This document shows, piece after piece, positions 45,479 to 56,655 of a stretch of DNA of 64,000 nt. The notes beneath the pieces were generated by a model. That model saw nothing but the letters and a program-made list of their open reading frames with translations. It did not search any database and was not told where the DNA came from. A program made the position numbers and the translations under genes. Position 1 is the first letter of the stretch. Every line of letters begins with the position of its first letter. The DNA comes from Adiantum capillus-veneris (Eukaryota; Streptophyta; Polypodiopsida; Polypodiales; Pteridaceae), in contig CM043949.1 of the NCBI GenBank assembly GCA_014529385.2, positions 111,581,977 through 111,645,976 on the forward strand. Reading direction: 5' to 3'.

Positions 45479-47318
45479 ATTTTCTCTCCGATTTACCATT
45501 GTCCCCAACTCCCCCTACGATTTCGACATCCCCACTACCTCAACCTTGGATATTACCCATGAGGGCCTATGACACACATAGAGAGCATGCATAGCCTTCT
45601 AGCCATGCATAGCTCTCTAGATGATGCAAATTGGCATTTTTTGACATCCCATGGATAAGGAGATAGACATTTGTCATTCAATCTCGTTTTTTGGATTAAT
45701 TTCATGACTTTGGCCATTAAAATTCTCGGCACTTTTACCTAGCAGCATAAGTTGGCATTGGATTTCATTTGACACTGACATACATGTTTTCTCACAACAG
45801 GTGGTTTATAGGGGATCTTTTGGGCTTGCATGTGACTACTCTCCTTGTGGCTTGACACACATTAATAAGCTTTAGTGCACATTGACCATCTCTATATTTT
45901 AGACACACATTTTTTGGTAGCAGCTTCACCGTAGATTATTGTGCATTGACAAACGATTTTTTCTTTTAGCACACACAGTGCTATTGAGCTCTTTTGAGAC
46001 CAGGTATCTTCATAGGGATTTTTTCTACTATTTGCATCATTTTTTGGCACTTGTTTATGCGCACTTTCTTATTCATGTACGTTGAATTAATGATATTGTC
46101 CATTGTACACTGTGTGGATCCATTTTTTGACATTTTTGACTAGAAATTTCATTAATGTGATCACAAACACGTGAACATGTTGATAAATTTGAGTGATCAT
46201 TTTTTAAAACATTTAATCACGTTAAATGTTCACGTGACCTTCCTATTAACCTACAAAAACCACCCAAACAACTAGTAGTCTCGTCGGGCATTTCCATATC
46301 CTAGCAAGCCTGCTAACAAGTTTTTGCCATATCCCTATGGGCTTGCCACAACAAATAATACCCAGATGGTCTGGGTTATAAGGTCATCTTTCATAGGCTT
46401 AAATGTGATCACATAAAGTGTAATTATGTGAATATGATGATAACACATGGTAGTCACAAAAAAAAAATCACATGATCACATGATTCTTAAATCCCTGTTT
46501 TTGACAGTTTCTCGACCAATCCTAAGACTTGAATGGAAGATCCCTTTTTTAAATTATAGTTTTTTTGTGTGTCTGCTTCGCCTTTTGCAATATACTGCAT
46601 GGGGTTTTATTGAGTTGAGGTATTCTCAAATGTTGACATACCTGTGGTGATACAAGCTAATGGAGTTCCCCATTACGATATCCTCTCCATAGGTTGTGTA
46701 TCTTCTGGGATATTTTACATTTTATGCATCAATTGCATCAAGTTTTCACTCCCTGAACAAAGGAGACTATGCCAAATTATTTTGTCGAGTCTATCTATGT
46801 GTTGTATGAGGCTTTGAGAATTGTCTTGGTCTGTGATTTTGCCCTTGTTACAAATGAGGTTCTGTTAAAATATCGACACGCCTTCTCGCATAGCTTTTGG
46901 CATTTTCACCATAGTCTCAAGCCTTGGAAAAAAAGGAATCTTTTGCTAAGAAGGACATTTCAATATGAGAAATTTTGATGGTATAACTTTTTGGGATAGA
47001 AATTGAAATATAGTTATTTATTGTAGTTGACATGGTGGCAAAAGCATGTGAACTATGGACTACACGGAAGGATATAAAGTTTATAGATATTTTATTATTA
47101 AAAGTACTCTTTATGAGCTATGGTCACTTTATGTTTGGGCGGACATTTTGCAATCATGCATTCAAGAAATCTATAAGTATATACATGAAAGAGAAAATTG
47201 CTCACTCTTACATGGGGGTGAGATTGCACCCAATGCGTTATGTTATTTTTCTCCTCTCTCGCCTCTCCTCTTTTTGTACTTTTGTAGCACTCCACTCTAG
47301 GAGGTGTACTTGCACGTG

Positions 47319-47360
<42 letters not shown>

Positions 47361-47480
47361 CCCCCAAATTGTGTATAGCTTCGATTATGTGCACATGTGA
47401 TTCATTAGGTATGCATACTCGATGGTTTTTTTGTTGGTGGCATGTTATTTTGGCAACACACCATGCTTCATGTTTTTTGC
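44826..47480. other. Unassigned; several microsatellites and a possible LTR end
   Basis: (CA)n at about 45324-45340 and 45413-45432, (GA)n at 45437-45476 and (CT)n at 47321-47356. Two similar segments around 45240-45330 and 45330-45420 are a short local duplication. The stretch ends before TGGTATTAGAGC at 47483, which looks like a tRNA-Met primer-binding site, so an LTR may end at about 47480. No coding similarity. Confidence 0.4.
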
Positions 47481-47656
47481 AATGGTATTAGAGCTATGGC
47501 TATGGTCTCTAGTTTGCAGCAATCCTGGCTTTGAAAATCACCACAATCATAGATAATTCATCCTTTTTTGAACATAATATTTCTTATTTGAAATTGTATA
47601 TATGTGATTATTAATCTCATAAGTTCCTGAGTGTGTTTGAATTGTGGAGGGCTTGT

Positions 47657-47661
47657 GGATT
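47657..47661. repeat. Left target-site duplication of the chromovirus
   Basis: GGATT, repeated at 56401-56405 exactly outside the other LTR. Confidence 0.9.
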
Positions 47662-49259
47662 TGTAATGAAATTGGCATATTTAACTTGAGAGTAGCGGAA
47701 ATTAATGAGAGTACTTTTGAGAAATAACTTTGTGAGCATAACCGGTGAACATAATTGAAGATAGCAACATAATCATAGCAATTAGTTAACTTGGCATGAA
47801 CAATACTTTTGCAAGAGAGAGAATTTATAGAACATGACAACAGTTGAGGACCGGATTTATGTGGAGCCGGTCCCCCCTCCAATAGGCATTTGTATTATGA
47901 TTTCTCTCATTAAGAGAGACTTGTTACAATACAGTATTTGTGTTCCTTGCGACCTAGGTGATGCAATGAAGATGGAAAGCTTCATGCATCACACACATAA
48001 CATAAAATTGAAGAAAGCTTTAGCTATCCCAAGCCTCAGTCCCAAGACCTCAAACACCTTCGAAGGTGGAGAGAGCTAGCAGGGAATGAGGGTAGGGAAG
48101 AGGAAGAAGAAACATTTCGTAGGAGAAAGAATTAGTTCCTCACTTATCATAACTCTTGTTGCTAGCATACATGATAGCATAGTAATGAAGAAGAAGGAGA
48201 TGGCAAGCTTAAGCATTGAAGCATGGCTCTTGGTTGGATTTGTACTCCATAGCCAAGAGTGTTGGTGTAGGCTCTCAACCTCTACATGCTTGGAGAGGGA
48301 GCTCTTGCACTTTGCATAGCACACAATGAGAGTGTTTGTGAGTGTGTGTGGGTGAGTATACCCCCTAAGTAACCCCCTAGCTAGCTTGGGTCGACCCCCC
48401 CTTGTAGCTCATGCTTGAAGCTCATTGGACCCCTCCATGCCTAGCCAATCATAAGCAGGAGGCATTACAAGCAGTAGGGGTAGCCTTGAGACAAGTGTCC
48501 CCCTTTCCCTTTTGAGAGAGAGAGCTAGATAAATGCTAAATCAATTAATTAAATCTCCTAAATTACTATTGGACCCCTTGGGTGGCCAACCAATAGGCTT
48601 CAGGCATCTCATGAAGGTAACATAGGTAGGGGCCTGACATGTGTCATTGCTGCCTCTTCAAGCTTGGGCCTTCCTTGTGTGTGTGAGTGAGTGTTCTCTC
48701 TCCAGCCCCTAGGAAAAGGGCTGGCCCCCCCACTTGTAGGGATCTTTTGACTTTTGGTGCTCAAGCACCTTAGTCATCAAGCATGACTAAGCACTTGGAC
48801 TAGGGTGTATTCCCACAAGCATCTCAGGCAAGCATGTCAAAGCACCTCGAGCACCTTAATCAAGTAGCAAGTCAAGCACCTCAAGCATGTAGCAGATCAA
48901 GTACCTTAATCAAGAACCTCAAGCATGAAAAGCACCTCAGGCACGACAAGCACCTCGAGCTTGGGCTAGGTTCCCGCCTCAAGCTCAACCCTAGCTTTAC
49001 CTAAGGTCAAAGGAATTTTACACACATTATTGGAGGTCTTCAATGAAGCTAACCCTAAGGTCTTATGCTCCATTGGTTAGCCTTGCTCTTTGATAGACCA
49101 TCTCTCATTTGGGCCCCTTTACCATTGGCCCCGTGTTGAGATAGATCTATAAGCACATATCTATATCTTAACACTTGTTCCCGTTTATTCTCCCACATTA
49201 AGTGATCAATTTAATATGAGAAAATCTTTTGGGTTGGTTAGATATTAGATTTTATGACA
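47662..49259 (-). repeat. 3' LTR of the chromovirus (1598 bp)
   Basis: Direct copy of 54825-56400. It carries a run of imperfect AAGCACCTC/AAGCATG units (about 48780-48960), and one variable stretch of these explains the 22-bp length difference from the other LTR. Apparent frames shared with the other LTR (for example 48086-48319) are not genes. Confidence 0.93.
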
Positions 49260-49618
49260 TTACCTCTCTCTTGAAATCATAGTCGTCCTCGACTATGAGG
49301 TAGAAGAGATAAAGCCTTAGTCATTAGTCAATCTTACTTAGCTGGTAGAGTATCCCGTTTTACCCTACGACATCTTTCCAAGATGGATGACTAATCCAAT
49401 TGGTGCTTGGGAGACATAGCTGCCGCAAGCATGTCTGCTCTTTAGTCCATGTCATTCTCCCAAAGTAGAGTGACAAATTCTACTTGGTGTTTGAGAGACG
49501 TCGTCATCACAAACATGATTCTAAGCATGCATACTAGTTAAATTTGTGCACAATTAAAAAGAGGACTAGTCTTATAAGACAAAAACATGAGTCATTTAAA
49601 AGAAATTTGTACATTTGC
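49260..49618 (-). other. 3' untranslated part and polypurine tract of the chromovirus
   Basis: Between the end of the polyprotein and the 3' LTR. The bases next to the LTR read AAGAGAGAGGTAA on the minus strand, the plus-strand primer. Confidence 0.7.
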
Positions 49619-52600
49619 TTACTCTAATGTAGCATTGTAAGCATTGACAAGGTTCATACTATCCTTAAGCTGTACTCCTTGCATCCATCTAGCATCTTCA
49701 AAAGGATAATGTTTGAACTTAACAAGATATCGTCGGATAATCTTACCATGTCGTAGTACCTTGTCTTCATGCCGAAGGACAGCTTCGGGTTGTAGCACCT
49801 CTTCTTGGTCTTCAACTTTGGGAGGGTCTTCAATAATTGGTTCAGTTGGTGGCTCTCCTTTGTAGGGCTTAAGTAGGCTTACATGAAAGGCATTGTGTAT
49901 GAGCCAATGGTTGGGCAACTTGAGTTGATAAGCCGTCTCATTGATGGGCTTTAAGATTTGGAAAGGACCATAGTATCTTTTTGCTAGTTTAGCATAATAC
50001 TTTCGATGGCCCGTAGGATTTTTGCCCGTCGTTTGCCTCAATCGAGCCTTAGAAAACTTGAGTAAGACCCAATCATTTTCTTTGAACATTAAGGCTCTTC
50101 TGTGCTTATCAGAAACATCTTTTTTCCTTTGTTGAGAGATGGATATAGCCTCCCTAATCTTTTCAAAAGATTCTTGTAGGTCACGGCTATATTCATCGGT
50201 GGCAAAGATCTTCCCATGTACTTTGAGTAGCAAGGGACTTTTAGGTCTTCCCTCAATGATCTCAAAAGTTTTTTTTCCCGTAGAAGTATGTACAGTATTA
50301 TTGTAATCATACTCTACAAGAGGTAAGTACTTTTTCCATTGTGAGCGTTGATCTACTTCGGTAACATACGTCTTGAGTAGATCGAGTATCGTAAGATTGG
50401 CTATCTCACTTTGGCCATCCGTTTGTGGGTGATAGGCCGAAGAGAAATTCAATCTTGTTCCTAGATTTTCAAAGAGATCTTTCCAGAAATTACTGGTCAT
50501 TCTAGGATCTCTATCTGACACAATGGATGTGGGTAATCCATGGTGCTTGAAAATTTGAGATATGAAGAGAGTTGCCATTTGAAGTGCCTTAATAGTCTTT
50601 TTGATAGGAATAAAATGTACTTGCTTGCTAAACCTGTCGACTATTGTCCATATTCCTGTATTCCCATGGATAGACTTGGGTAATCCAAAGATGAAATCCA
50701 TGGATATACTCTCCCGTGGTGAATTTGGAATAGGCAATGGTTGGAGTAATCCAGGTTGCTTCCCTCTATCATACTTGGTCTTTTGGCATACTACACATTT
50801 TGATACATACTCTTGTATGTCCACTTTCATGGTAGGCCAATAGAAGTACGTCTCTACTCCTCGGAGAGTAGGTTGAATACCTCTATGACTCGCATATGGA
50901 GGAGCATGGGATTCATACATAACTTTCTCACGAAGGGAATGGGTAACACATAGCCTATTTCCGTGGAGAAGATAACCATTCTGCAAGGTGAATGGTTCCT
51001 CTTTCTTCCCCAAAGTAAGGGCTGACATTATGTCTCTAAAGTTAGGGTCAGTAGCATACTCATCTATCATAGAGGATAGATCATTGTGAGTAGCTATAGA
51101 CACCGCATTAACTTTTGGTCCTCGTGAAAGTGCATCGGCAACTTGATTGTGCTTACCATCTATGTGAGCAATATGGAAATTAAATTGCGAAAGAAAATTT
51201 GCCCACCTCATTTGTTTGTCGGAAAGCTTGGTTTGCGTCATGAAATACTTGAGACTTTGGTGGTCGGTTCGTAGGATAAATGGGGTCCCCAAAAGGTAGT
51301 GCTTCCATGTTTCTAGGGCATGTAGAACAGCTAAAATCTCTTTCTCATAAATGCCCAAGACTCGTTCATCAATATTGAGCCTTCGGCTCTCATATGCTAT
51401 GGCATGCCCTTCTTGAAGCAAAACTGCTCCAAGGAAATCACCACAAGCATCACATTGGACCTCAAATGGCTTTGAGAGATCCGGAAGCACGAGGACTGGT
51501 TGGGAAGTAAGTTTCTCTTTGAGATTTTCAAAAGCATTTTTCTCCTTAGCAGTCCATACAAACTTAACGTTCTTCTTAGTTAAGTCGTGTAGTGGTCCTG
51601 CTACTTGAGAGAATTTTGCTATGAAGCGTCTATAGTATGCGCACATACCAACAAAGCTTCTTAGCTCATGTAGATTTCTTGGGTTAGGCCATGCTTTTAT
51701 TACCTCTAGCTTTGATGGATCCATTTGGATACCATCTTTAGAGATAATATGACCTAGGTATTGAATCTCTTGAAGGAAGAATTCGCTTTTCTTTTGGTTG
51801 AGATAAAGCTTGTTCTCCCTCAATGCTTGAAAAATCACTTGGAGATGTTGCTTATGTTCCTCCAAAGACTTGGAGTAGATGATGATATCATCAAAGAACA
51901 CTCCAGTGAATTTGCGATCTGGTCTAAAAATTTTCTCCATCAAACGATTGAACGTAGCTGGTGCATTAGTCAAGCCAAAAGGCATGACTAGATATTCATA
52001 AAGACCAAACGTTGTGCGAAACGTGGTCTTTAAGATATCTTCATCCACTATCCTTATTTGATGATAGCCACTCTTAAGGTCAATCCTACTGAAGTAGGTA
52101 GAGCCTTGTAGCTTATCAAACAGATCTTCTACCCGAGGTACGGGAAATCTGTTTTTGATAGTGATATGGTTTAGTGCTCGATAGTCCACACACATATGGT
52201 ATGTACCATCTTTCTTTTGCACTAAAAGGACTGGAGAACAAAAGGGAGAGGAACTAGGCCTCACCATCCCTTTTTCTACCAGCTCTTGTACTTGCCTCAT
52301 GATCTCCTCTTGTTGAGCTTGTGAGACTTGATAAGGAGGCTTGTTACGTGGTGAGCTTCCAGGAAGGAGCTCAATACGATGGTCATCATCTCCTTGTTTT
52401 GGAGGTAAGTCCATAGGGATATCATCGATGAGCACATCTTGGAATCCTTTTAGAAATTTAGACAAGTCTAACTCTTCTTGATTACCATTATTTACATTTG
52501 ATGAAACATTAGTATCTTTTAGAGACTCTTTGACAAAAATCATGTACGCAGAAACTGAGCTCTTCATTGACTGATCAAAAGCAAGAGGATTTACAAGTGG

Positions 52601-54451
52601 AATAGTGCGACCACGCTCACTAGCATCTATATACATGTTCTTTCCCCTGTAGGTGAAGTAGATTTTCCTTTCAGGGAACTTTATGTTGGCAGCCATGCGA
52701 TCAAACCATGGTGCCCCTAGGATAACATCCTCATGTTGGAGAGGAGAGATGAAGAAGTCTTCTTTGTCGCCATAGCTTTGGACATGAAGCCTCAACTTCC
52801 CAATCAAGGGAGTAACGGAGGCTTGTTGTCCCTTGAAAGCTGCACCAGCCACTATTATATCTCCCATCTCAAAAGCTTGAATGCCCAACTTGGTGGCCAA
52901 CTCCATTGATATGAAGTTGAGAGTAGAGCCAGGGTCAAACAAGATGAAGGCATCATACTCTCTTACCTTTCCCCAAGCATAGGAGAGTGATGATCCTTTG
53001 CAATGAGCATCCTCTTTTGGAGCTTCGATGGTGGAAGCCGTAGGAGTCTCATTGCGAGTATTCTTCTTGGGGCAAGAACGATAGCCATGTCCTTGCTCCC
53101 CACACTTGAAACACTTATGGTCCTTGCAAAAAGCTTCAAGCTCTTCAGGAGACAGTTTGTTTTTACCTTTGTAAACTCCCTTCTCCTTGGACCGATTGTT
53201 GTTGTTGTTGTTGTTGTTGTTGGAAGTGACTTGGGAATTATTTTGAGCATTGGTTTTCCCCTTTGCATCATTTTTGTCTTTGTTTTCCATGGGCTTGACA
53301 TTACGTCTAGCCCCTTGATGGAAATTGATGCGTGAAGCAACCATGGTGTGATGGATTACTTCGGTAATAGTAGCAGGCCGTTGAGAGTTGATGTATTCGG
53401 CCATCTCTTCAGGTAATCCCGCATAGAATTGTTGCCTTTGCTCAGCAAAGTCTATCTTTTGAAAGACAATAGCCTTGAGATGTAAATCCCAAAACTTGTC
53501 TACATATTTGTGGATAGACTCATGGGAGAGGAGCTTCAAGCTGCGCCATTCGGTAAGCACTTTGTCCTTTGCATCGCTTGCAAGGAATTGCTTCATGATG
53601 TAAACTCGTAGAGTTTTCCATGTCTTTGGGGCTTCACCATTTCCACGAAGGCTAGCCCACCATTGACAAGCTGATTTTTGGAAGTGCGTAGCTACATGGC
53701 GTAGCTTGGAGGACTCTGTGAAGCCCTCATCTCCAAAGGCCGCATCAAATTGCTGGATGAAGGCCAACACTTTGTCGGTAGCACCGAAGGTGCCATCATA
53801 GGTGAGAAAAGAGATACTCTTTCCTCCCTCCTTGAACTTCTTTAGCTTTTGTGACCTTCGCCATGCAGGAAATGATTTGCGATGTCCTCCCCTCTTGTAT
53901 TCTCTAAGAGAATAGCCATAACTTTCGTTAGAAGAGGAGGAAGGTGAAGAAGAAGGAGAAGAGGGTGACCTCTTCCTAGCCCTTTTCTTCCTTTGTTTCC
54001 TCTCTTGCCTTTCAGAGTGATGAGGAGAAGAACTATGTGTTGATCTTTTCCTCTTGGGAGGAGTAGGCGATCGTCTAGACCGCCGTCTTCGTGGAGCCAC
54101 ATCTTCAGAGGAACTTAGACTTTCATTGCTTTCTTGCTCTTTGGATTCCTCCTCTAGAATGGGAGAGAGTATTCTTTTGGGGGTCTCTTCAAGAGGCCTC
54201 CTAAGCTCTCTCTCCTCTTGGAGAGGAAGGGAAATTCCATAAGCACGAAGTTGTTGAGTAACTTTGGCTTGCAAAGCAAGGTTGCCCATAGCTTGCTGCA
54301 GCCTAGTGACGAGATAATTCACAAACATGGGAGCATCATCATTAGCACCTTCATGTGCAAAATCAAAGCTATCAATGTTCATTCTACTCTCTTGATTATT
54401 GTCAGCCATGTTAACAAAATTTATGTATGTGCTTAGTGTATGCTTTGGCAA
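49619..54451 (-). CDS. Gag-Pol polyprotein of the chromovirus
   Basis: 1610 codons without a stop. Domains: low-complexity Ser/Arg-rich segment (100-200); capsid (205-380); Asn run; zinc knuckle CFKCGEQGHGYRSC (447-460); protease with FDPGST (Asp506); RT (about 700-910) with the catalytic FFDD at 852-855; RNase H (Asp1001, Glu1038, Asp1063); integrase zinc finger (His1182/His1189, Cys1219/Cys1222), core Asp1252, Asp1313, Glu1349; C-terminal chromodomain-like segment (about 1555-1605, RRYLVKFKHYPFEDARW). The protease Asp-Pro-Gly variant is common in plant chromoviruses. The polyprotein makes particles, copies RNA to DNA and integrates it; the chromodomain usually steers insertion to marked chromatin. 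The second Met (residue 15, 54409) could be the real start. Confidence 0.95.
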   Translation of the reverse strand: MPKHTLSTYINFVNMADNNQESRMNIDSFDFAHEGANDDAPMFVNYLVTRLQQAMGNLALQAKVTQQLRAYGISLPLQEERELRRPLEETPKRILSPILEEESKEQESNESLSSSEDVAPRRRRSRRSPTPPKRKRSTHSSSPHHSERQERKQRKKRARKRSPSSPSSSPSSSSNESYGYSLREYKRGGHRKSFPAWRRSQKLKKFKEGGKSISFLTYDGTFGATDKVLAFIQQFDAAFGDEGFTESSKLRHVATHFQKSACQWWASLRGNGEAPKTWKTLRVYIMKQFLASDAKDKVLTEWRSLKLLSHESIHKYVDKFWDLHLKAIVFQKIDFAEQRQQFYAGLPEEMAEYINSQRPATITEVIHHTMVASRINFHQGARRNVKPMENKDKNDAKGKTNAQNNSQVTSNNNNNNNNNRSKEKGVYKGKNKLSPEELEAFCKDHKCFKCGEQGHGYRSCPKKNTRNETPTASTIEAPKEDAHCKGSSLSYAWGKVREYDAFILFDPGSTLNFISMELATKLGIQAFEMGDIIVAGAAFKGQQASVTPLIGKLRLHVQSYGDKEDFFISPLQHEDVILGAPWFDRMAANIKFPERKIYFTYRGKNMYIDASERGRTIPLVNPLAFDQSMKSSVSAYMIFVKESLKDTNVSSNVNNGNQEELDLSKFLKGFQDVLIDDIPMDLPPKQGDDDHRIELLPGSSPRNKPPYQVSQAQQEEIMRQVQELVEKGMVRPSSSPFCSPVLLVQKKDGTYHMCVDYRALNHITIKNRFPVPRVEDLFDKLQGSTYFSRIDLKSGYHQIRIVDEDILKTTFRTTFGLYEYLVMPFGLTNAPATFNRLMEKIFRPDRKFTGVFFDDIIIYSKSLEEHKQHLQVIFQALRENKLYLNQKKSEFFLQEIQYLGHIISKDGIQMDPSKLEVIKAWPNPRNLHELRSFVGMCAYYRRFIAKFSQVAGPLHDLTKKNVKFVWTAKEKNAFENLKEKLTSQPVLVLPDLSKPFEVQCDACGDFLGAVLLQEGHAIAYESRRLNIDERVLGIYEKEILAVLHALETWKHYLLGTPFILRTDHQSLKYFMTQTKLSDKQMRWANFLSQFNFHIAHIDGKHNQVADALSRGPKVNAVSIATHNDLSSMIDEYATDPNFRDIMSALTLGKKEEPFTLQNGYLLHGNRLCVTHSLREKVMYESHAPPYASHRGIQPTLRGVETYFYWPTMKVDIQEYVSKCVVCQKTKYDRGKQPGLLQPLPIPNSPRESISMDFIFGLPKSIHGNTGIWTIVDRFSKQVHFIPIKKTIKALQMATLFISQIFKHHGLPTSIVSDRDPRMTSNFWKDLFENLGTRLNFSSAYHPQTDGQSEIANLTILDLLKTYVTEVDQRSQWKKYLPLVEYDYNNTVHTSTGKKTFEIIEGRPKSPLLLKVHGKIFATDEYSRDLQESFEKIREAISISQQRKKDVSDKHRRALMFKENDWVLLKFSKARLRQTTGKNPTGHRKYYAKLAKRYYGPFQILKPINETAYQLKLPNHWLIHNAFHVSLLKPYKGEPPTEPIIEDPPKVEDQEEVLQPEAVLRHEDKVLRHGKIIRRYLVKFKHYPFEDARWMQGVQLKDSMNLVNAYNATLE

Positions 54452-54809
54452 TTCAAAACCTTAGTTGCCACTCCTCTTAGCCTTTGAAAATCGGCTCTTA
54501 AGTATCTACACCCACGGCTCAAAGTGGTTAATTCTAGAGAGTAGAGGAGTAGGTCTAACATAGCACAATTGCCAAGGGTTAGCTCCTTTCAGACTTCTTA
54601 TGGCTCAATAATGGTAAAGCCGTAGGCAAGTCTAAAAAGACTCCATTATTAAGTCCAAAGCTCCCGAGGTGTGCACCATCCCCCACATAGTGGGGTCAAC
54701 AAAAACCGATAATAGATCCCAGTTCCACTTACCCTATTATAATTAACAACATCAACCATTTATAGGCTACTTAAGGAACTCTCTTCTTAAGCAAGAAAAG
54801 AGAAACCAA
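54452..54809 (-). other. 5' leader of the chromovirus
   Basis: Untranslated stretch between primer-binding site and polyprotein. It has no recognised motif. Confidence 0.6.
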
Positions 54810-54823
54810 ATGCTCTGATACCA
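54810..54823 (-). promoter_or_regulatory. Primer-binding site of the chromovirus
   Basis: The minus strand reads TTGGTATCAGAGCA one base inside the 5' LTR, the initiator tRNA-Met site. Confidence 0.9.
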
Positions 54824-54824
54824 A

Positions 54825-56400
54825 TGTAATGAAATTGGCCTATTTAACTTGAGAGTAGCGAAAATTAATGAGAGTACTTTTGAGAAATAACTTTGTGAGC
54901 ATAACGGGTGAACATAATTGAAGATAGCAACATAATCATAGAAATTAGTTAACTTGGCATGAACAATACTTTTGCAAGAGAGAGAATTTAGAGAACATGA
55001 CAACAATTGAGGACCGGATTTATGTGGAGCCCGTCCCCCCTCCAATAGGCATTTGTATTATGATTTCTCCCATTAAGAGAGACTTGTTACAATACAGTCT
55101 TTGTGTTCCTTGTGACCTAGGTGATGCAATGAATATGGAAAGCTTCATGCATCACAAATATAACATAAAATTGAAAAAAAAATTAGCTATCCCAAGCCTC
55201 AGTCCCAAGACCTCAAACACCTTCGAAGGTGGAGAGAGCTAGCAGGGAATGACGATAGGGAAGAGGAAGAAGAAACTTTTCGTAGGAGAAAGAATTAGTT
55301 CCTCACTTATCATAACTCTTGTTGCTAGCATACATAATAGCATAGTAATGAAGAAGAAGGAGATGGCAAGCTTAAGCATTGAAGCATGGCTCTTGGTTGG
55401 ATTTGCACTCCATAGCCAAGAGTGTTGGTGTAGGCTCTCAACCTCTACTTGCTTGGAGAGGGAGCTCTTGCACTTTGCATAGCACACAATGAGAGTGTTT
55501 GTGAGTGTGTGTGGGTGAGTATACCCCCTAAGAAACCCCCTAGCTAGCTTGGTTCGACCCCCCCTTGTAGCTCATGCTTGAAGCTCATTGGACCCCTCCA
55601 GACCTAGCCAATCATAAGCAGGAGGCATTACAAGCAGTAGGGGTAGCCTTGAGACAAGTGTCCCCCTTTCCCTTTTGAGAGAGAGAGCTAGATAAATGTT
55701 AAATCAATTACTTAAATCTCCTAAATTACTATTGTACCCCTTGGGTGGCCAACCAATAGGCTTCAGGCATCTCATGAAGGTAACATAGGTAGGGGCCTGA
55801 CATGTGTCCTTGCTGCCTCTTCAAGCTTGGGCCTTCCTTGTGTGTGTGAGTGTGTGTTCTCTCTCTAGCCCCTAGGAAAAGGGTTCGCCCCCCCTCTTGT
55901 AGGGATCTTTTGACTTTTGGTGCTCAAGAACCTTAGTCATCAAGCATGACTAAGCACTTGGACTAGGGTGTATTCCCACAAGCGTCTCGGGCAAGCATGT
56001 CTAAGCACCTCGAGCACCTTAATCAAGTAGCAAGTCAAGCACTTCAAGCATGTAGCAGATCAAGCACCTCAAGCACCTCAAGCATGACAAGCACCTCGAG
56101 CTTGGGCCAGGTTCCCGCCTCAAGCTCAGCCCTAGCTTTACCTAAGGTCAAAGGACTTTTACACACATTATTGGAGGTCTTCAATGAAGCTAACCCTAAG
56201 GTCTTATGCTCCATTGGTTAGCCTTGCTCTTTGATAGACCATATCTCATTTGGGCCCCTTCACCATTGGCCCCGTGTTGAGATAGATCTATAAGCACATA
56301 TCTATATCTTAACACTTGTTCCCGTTTATTCTCCCACATTAAGTGATCAATTTAATATGAGAAAATCATTTGGGTTGGTTAGATATTAGATTTTATGACA
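54825..56400 (-). repeat. 5' LTR of the chromovirus (1576 bp)
   Basis: Paired with 47662-49259. It should contain the element promoter, but I could not single out a convincing TATA box. Confidence 0.93.
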
Positions 56401-56405
56401 GGATT
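56401..56405. repeat. Right target-site duplication of the chromovirus
   Basis: GGATT, matching 47657-47661. Confidence 0.9.
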
Positions 56406-56525
56406 CTTGTTATTAAATGAAAATTTGTTTAGCAATTGAAATCAATAATATGAAGCTACGTATGTAGGAGGATATAAAAAGTTGAGTGTTTTGGTGTATA
56501 TATGTATAGAAATAAGTCGTCACTA

Positions 56526-56526
56526 G

Positions 56527-56572
<46 letters not shown>

Positions 56573-56597
56573 CATAGATATAGGGAAGTTTGCATGC

Positions 56598-56655
<58 letters not shown>
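56526..56655. repeat. (TA)n and (GT)n microsatellites
   Basis: TA repeats at about 56526-56569 and GT repeats at about 56599-56653, separated by a short unique stretch. Confidence 0.95.

Larger units (their letters stand above)
47662..56400 (-). mobile_element. Complete Ty3/gypsy chromovirus, 8739 bp, minus strand
   Basis: Two LTRs (47662-49259 and 54825-56400) start TG and end CA on the minus strand and are flanked by the 5-bp duplication GGATT. Beside the 5' LTR (54825-56400) lies a tRNA-Met primer-binding site, and beside the 3' LTR an AAGAGAGAGG polypurine tract. One uninterrupted reading frame of 1610 codons fills the interior. The LTRs differ at about 3 percent of sites in the 190 bp I compared (six mismatches) and by a short indel, so the insertion is moderately recent. 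It looks potentially intact, though I cannot judge activity. Confidence 0.95.

Noticed and set aside
48086-48319. 77-codon frame, repeated at 55249-55482
   Set aside because: It lies within the chromovirus LTRs and is conserved only because the LTRs are copies.
53003-53335. 110-codon + strand frame with a hydrophobic stretch
   Set aside because: It is the antisense shadow of the chromovirus Gag, and the Val run is the complement of the Asn repeat.
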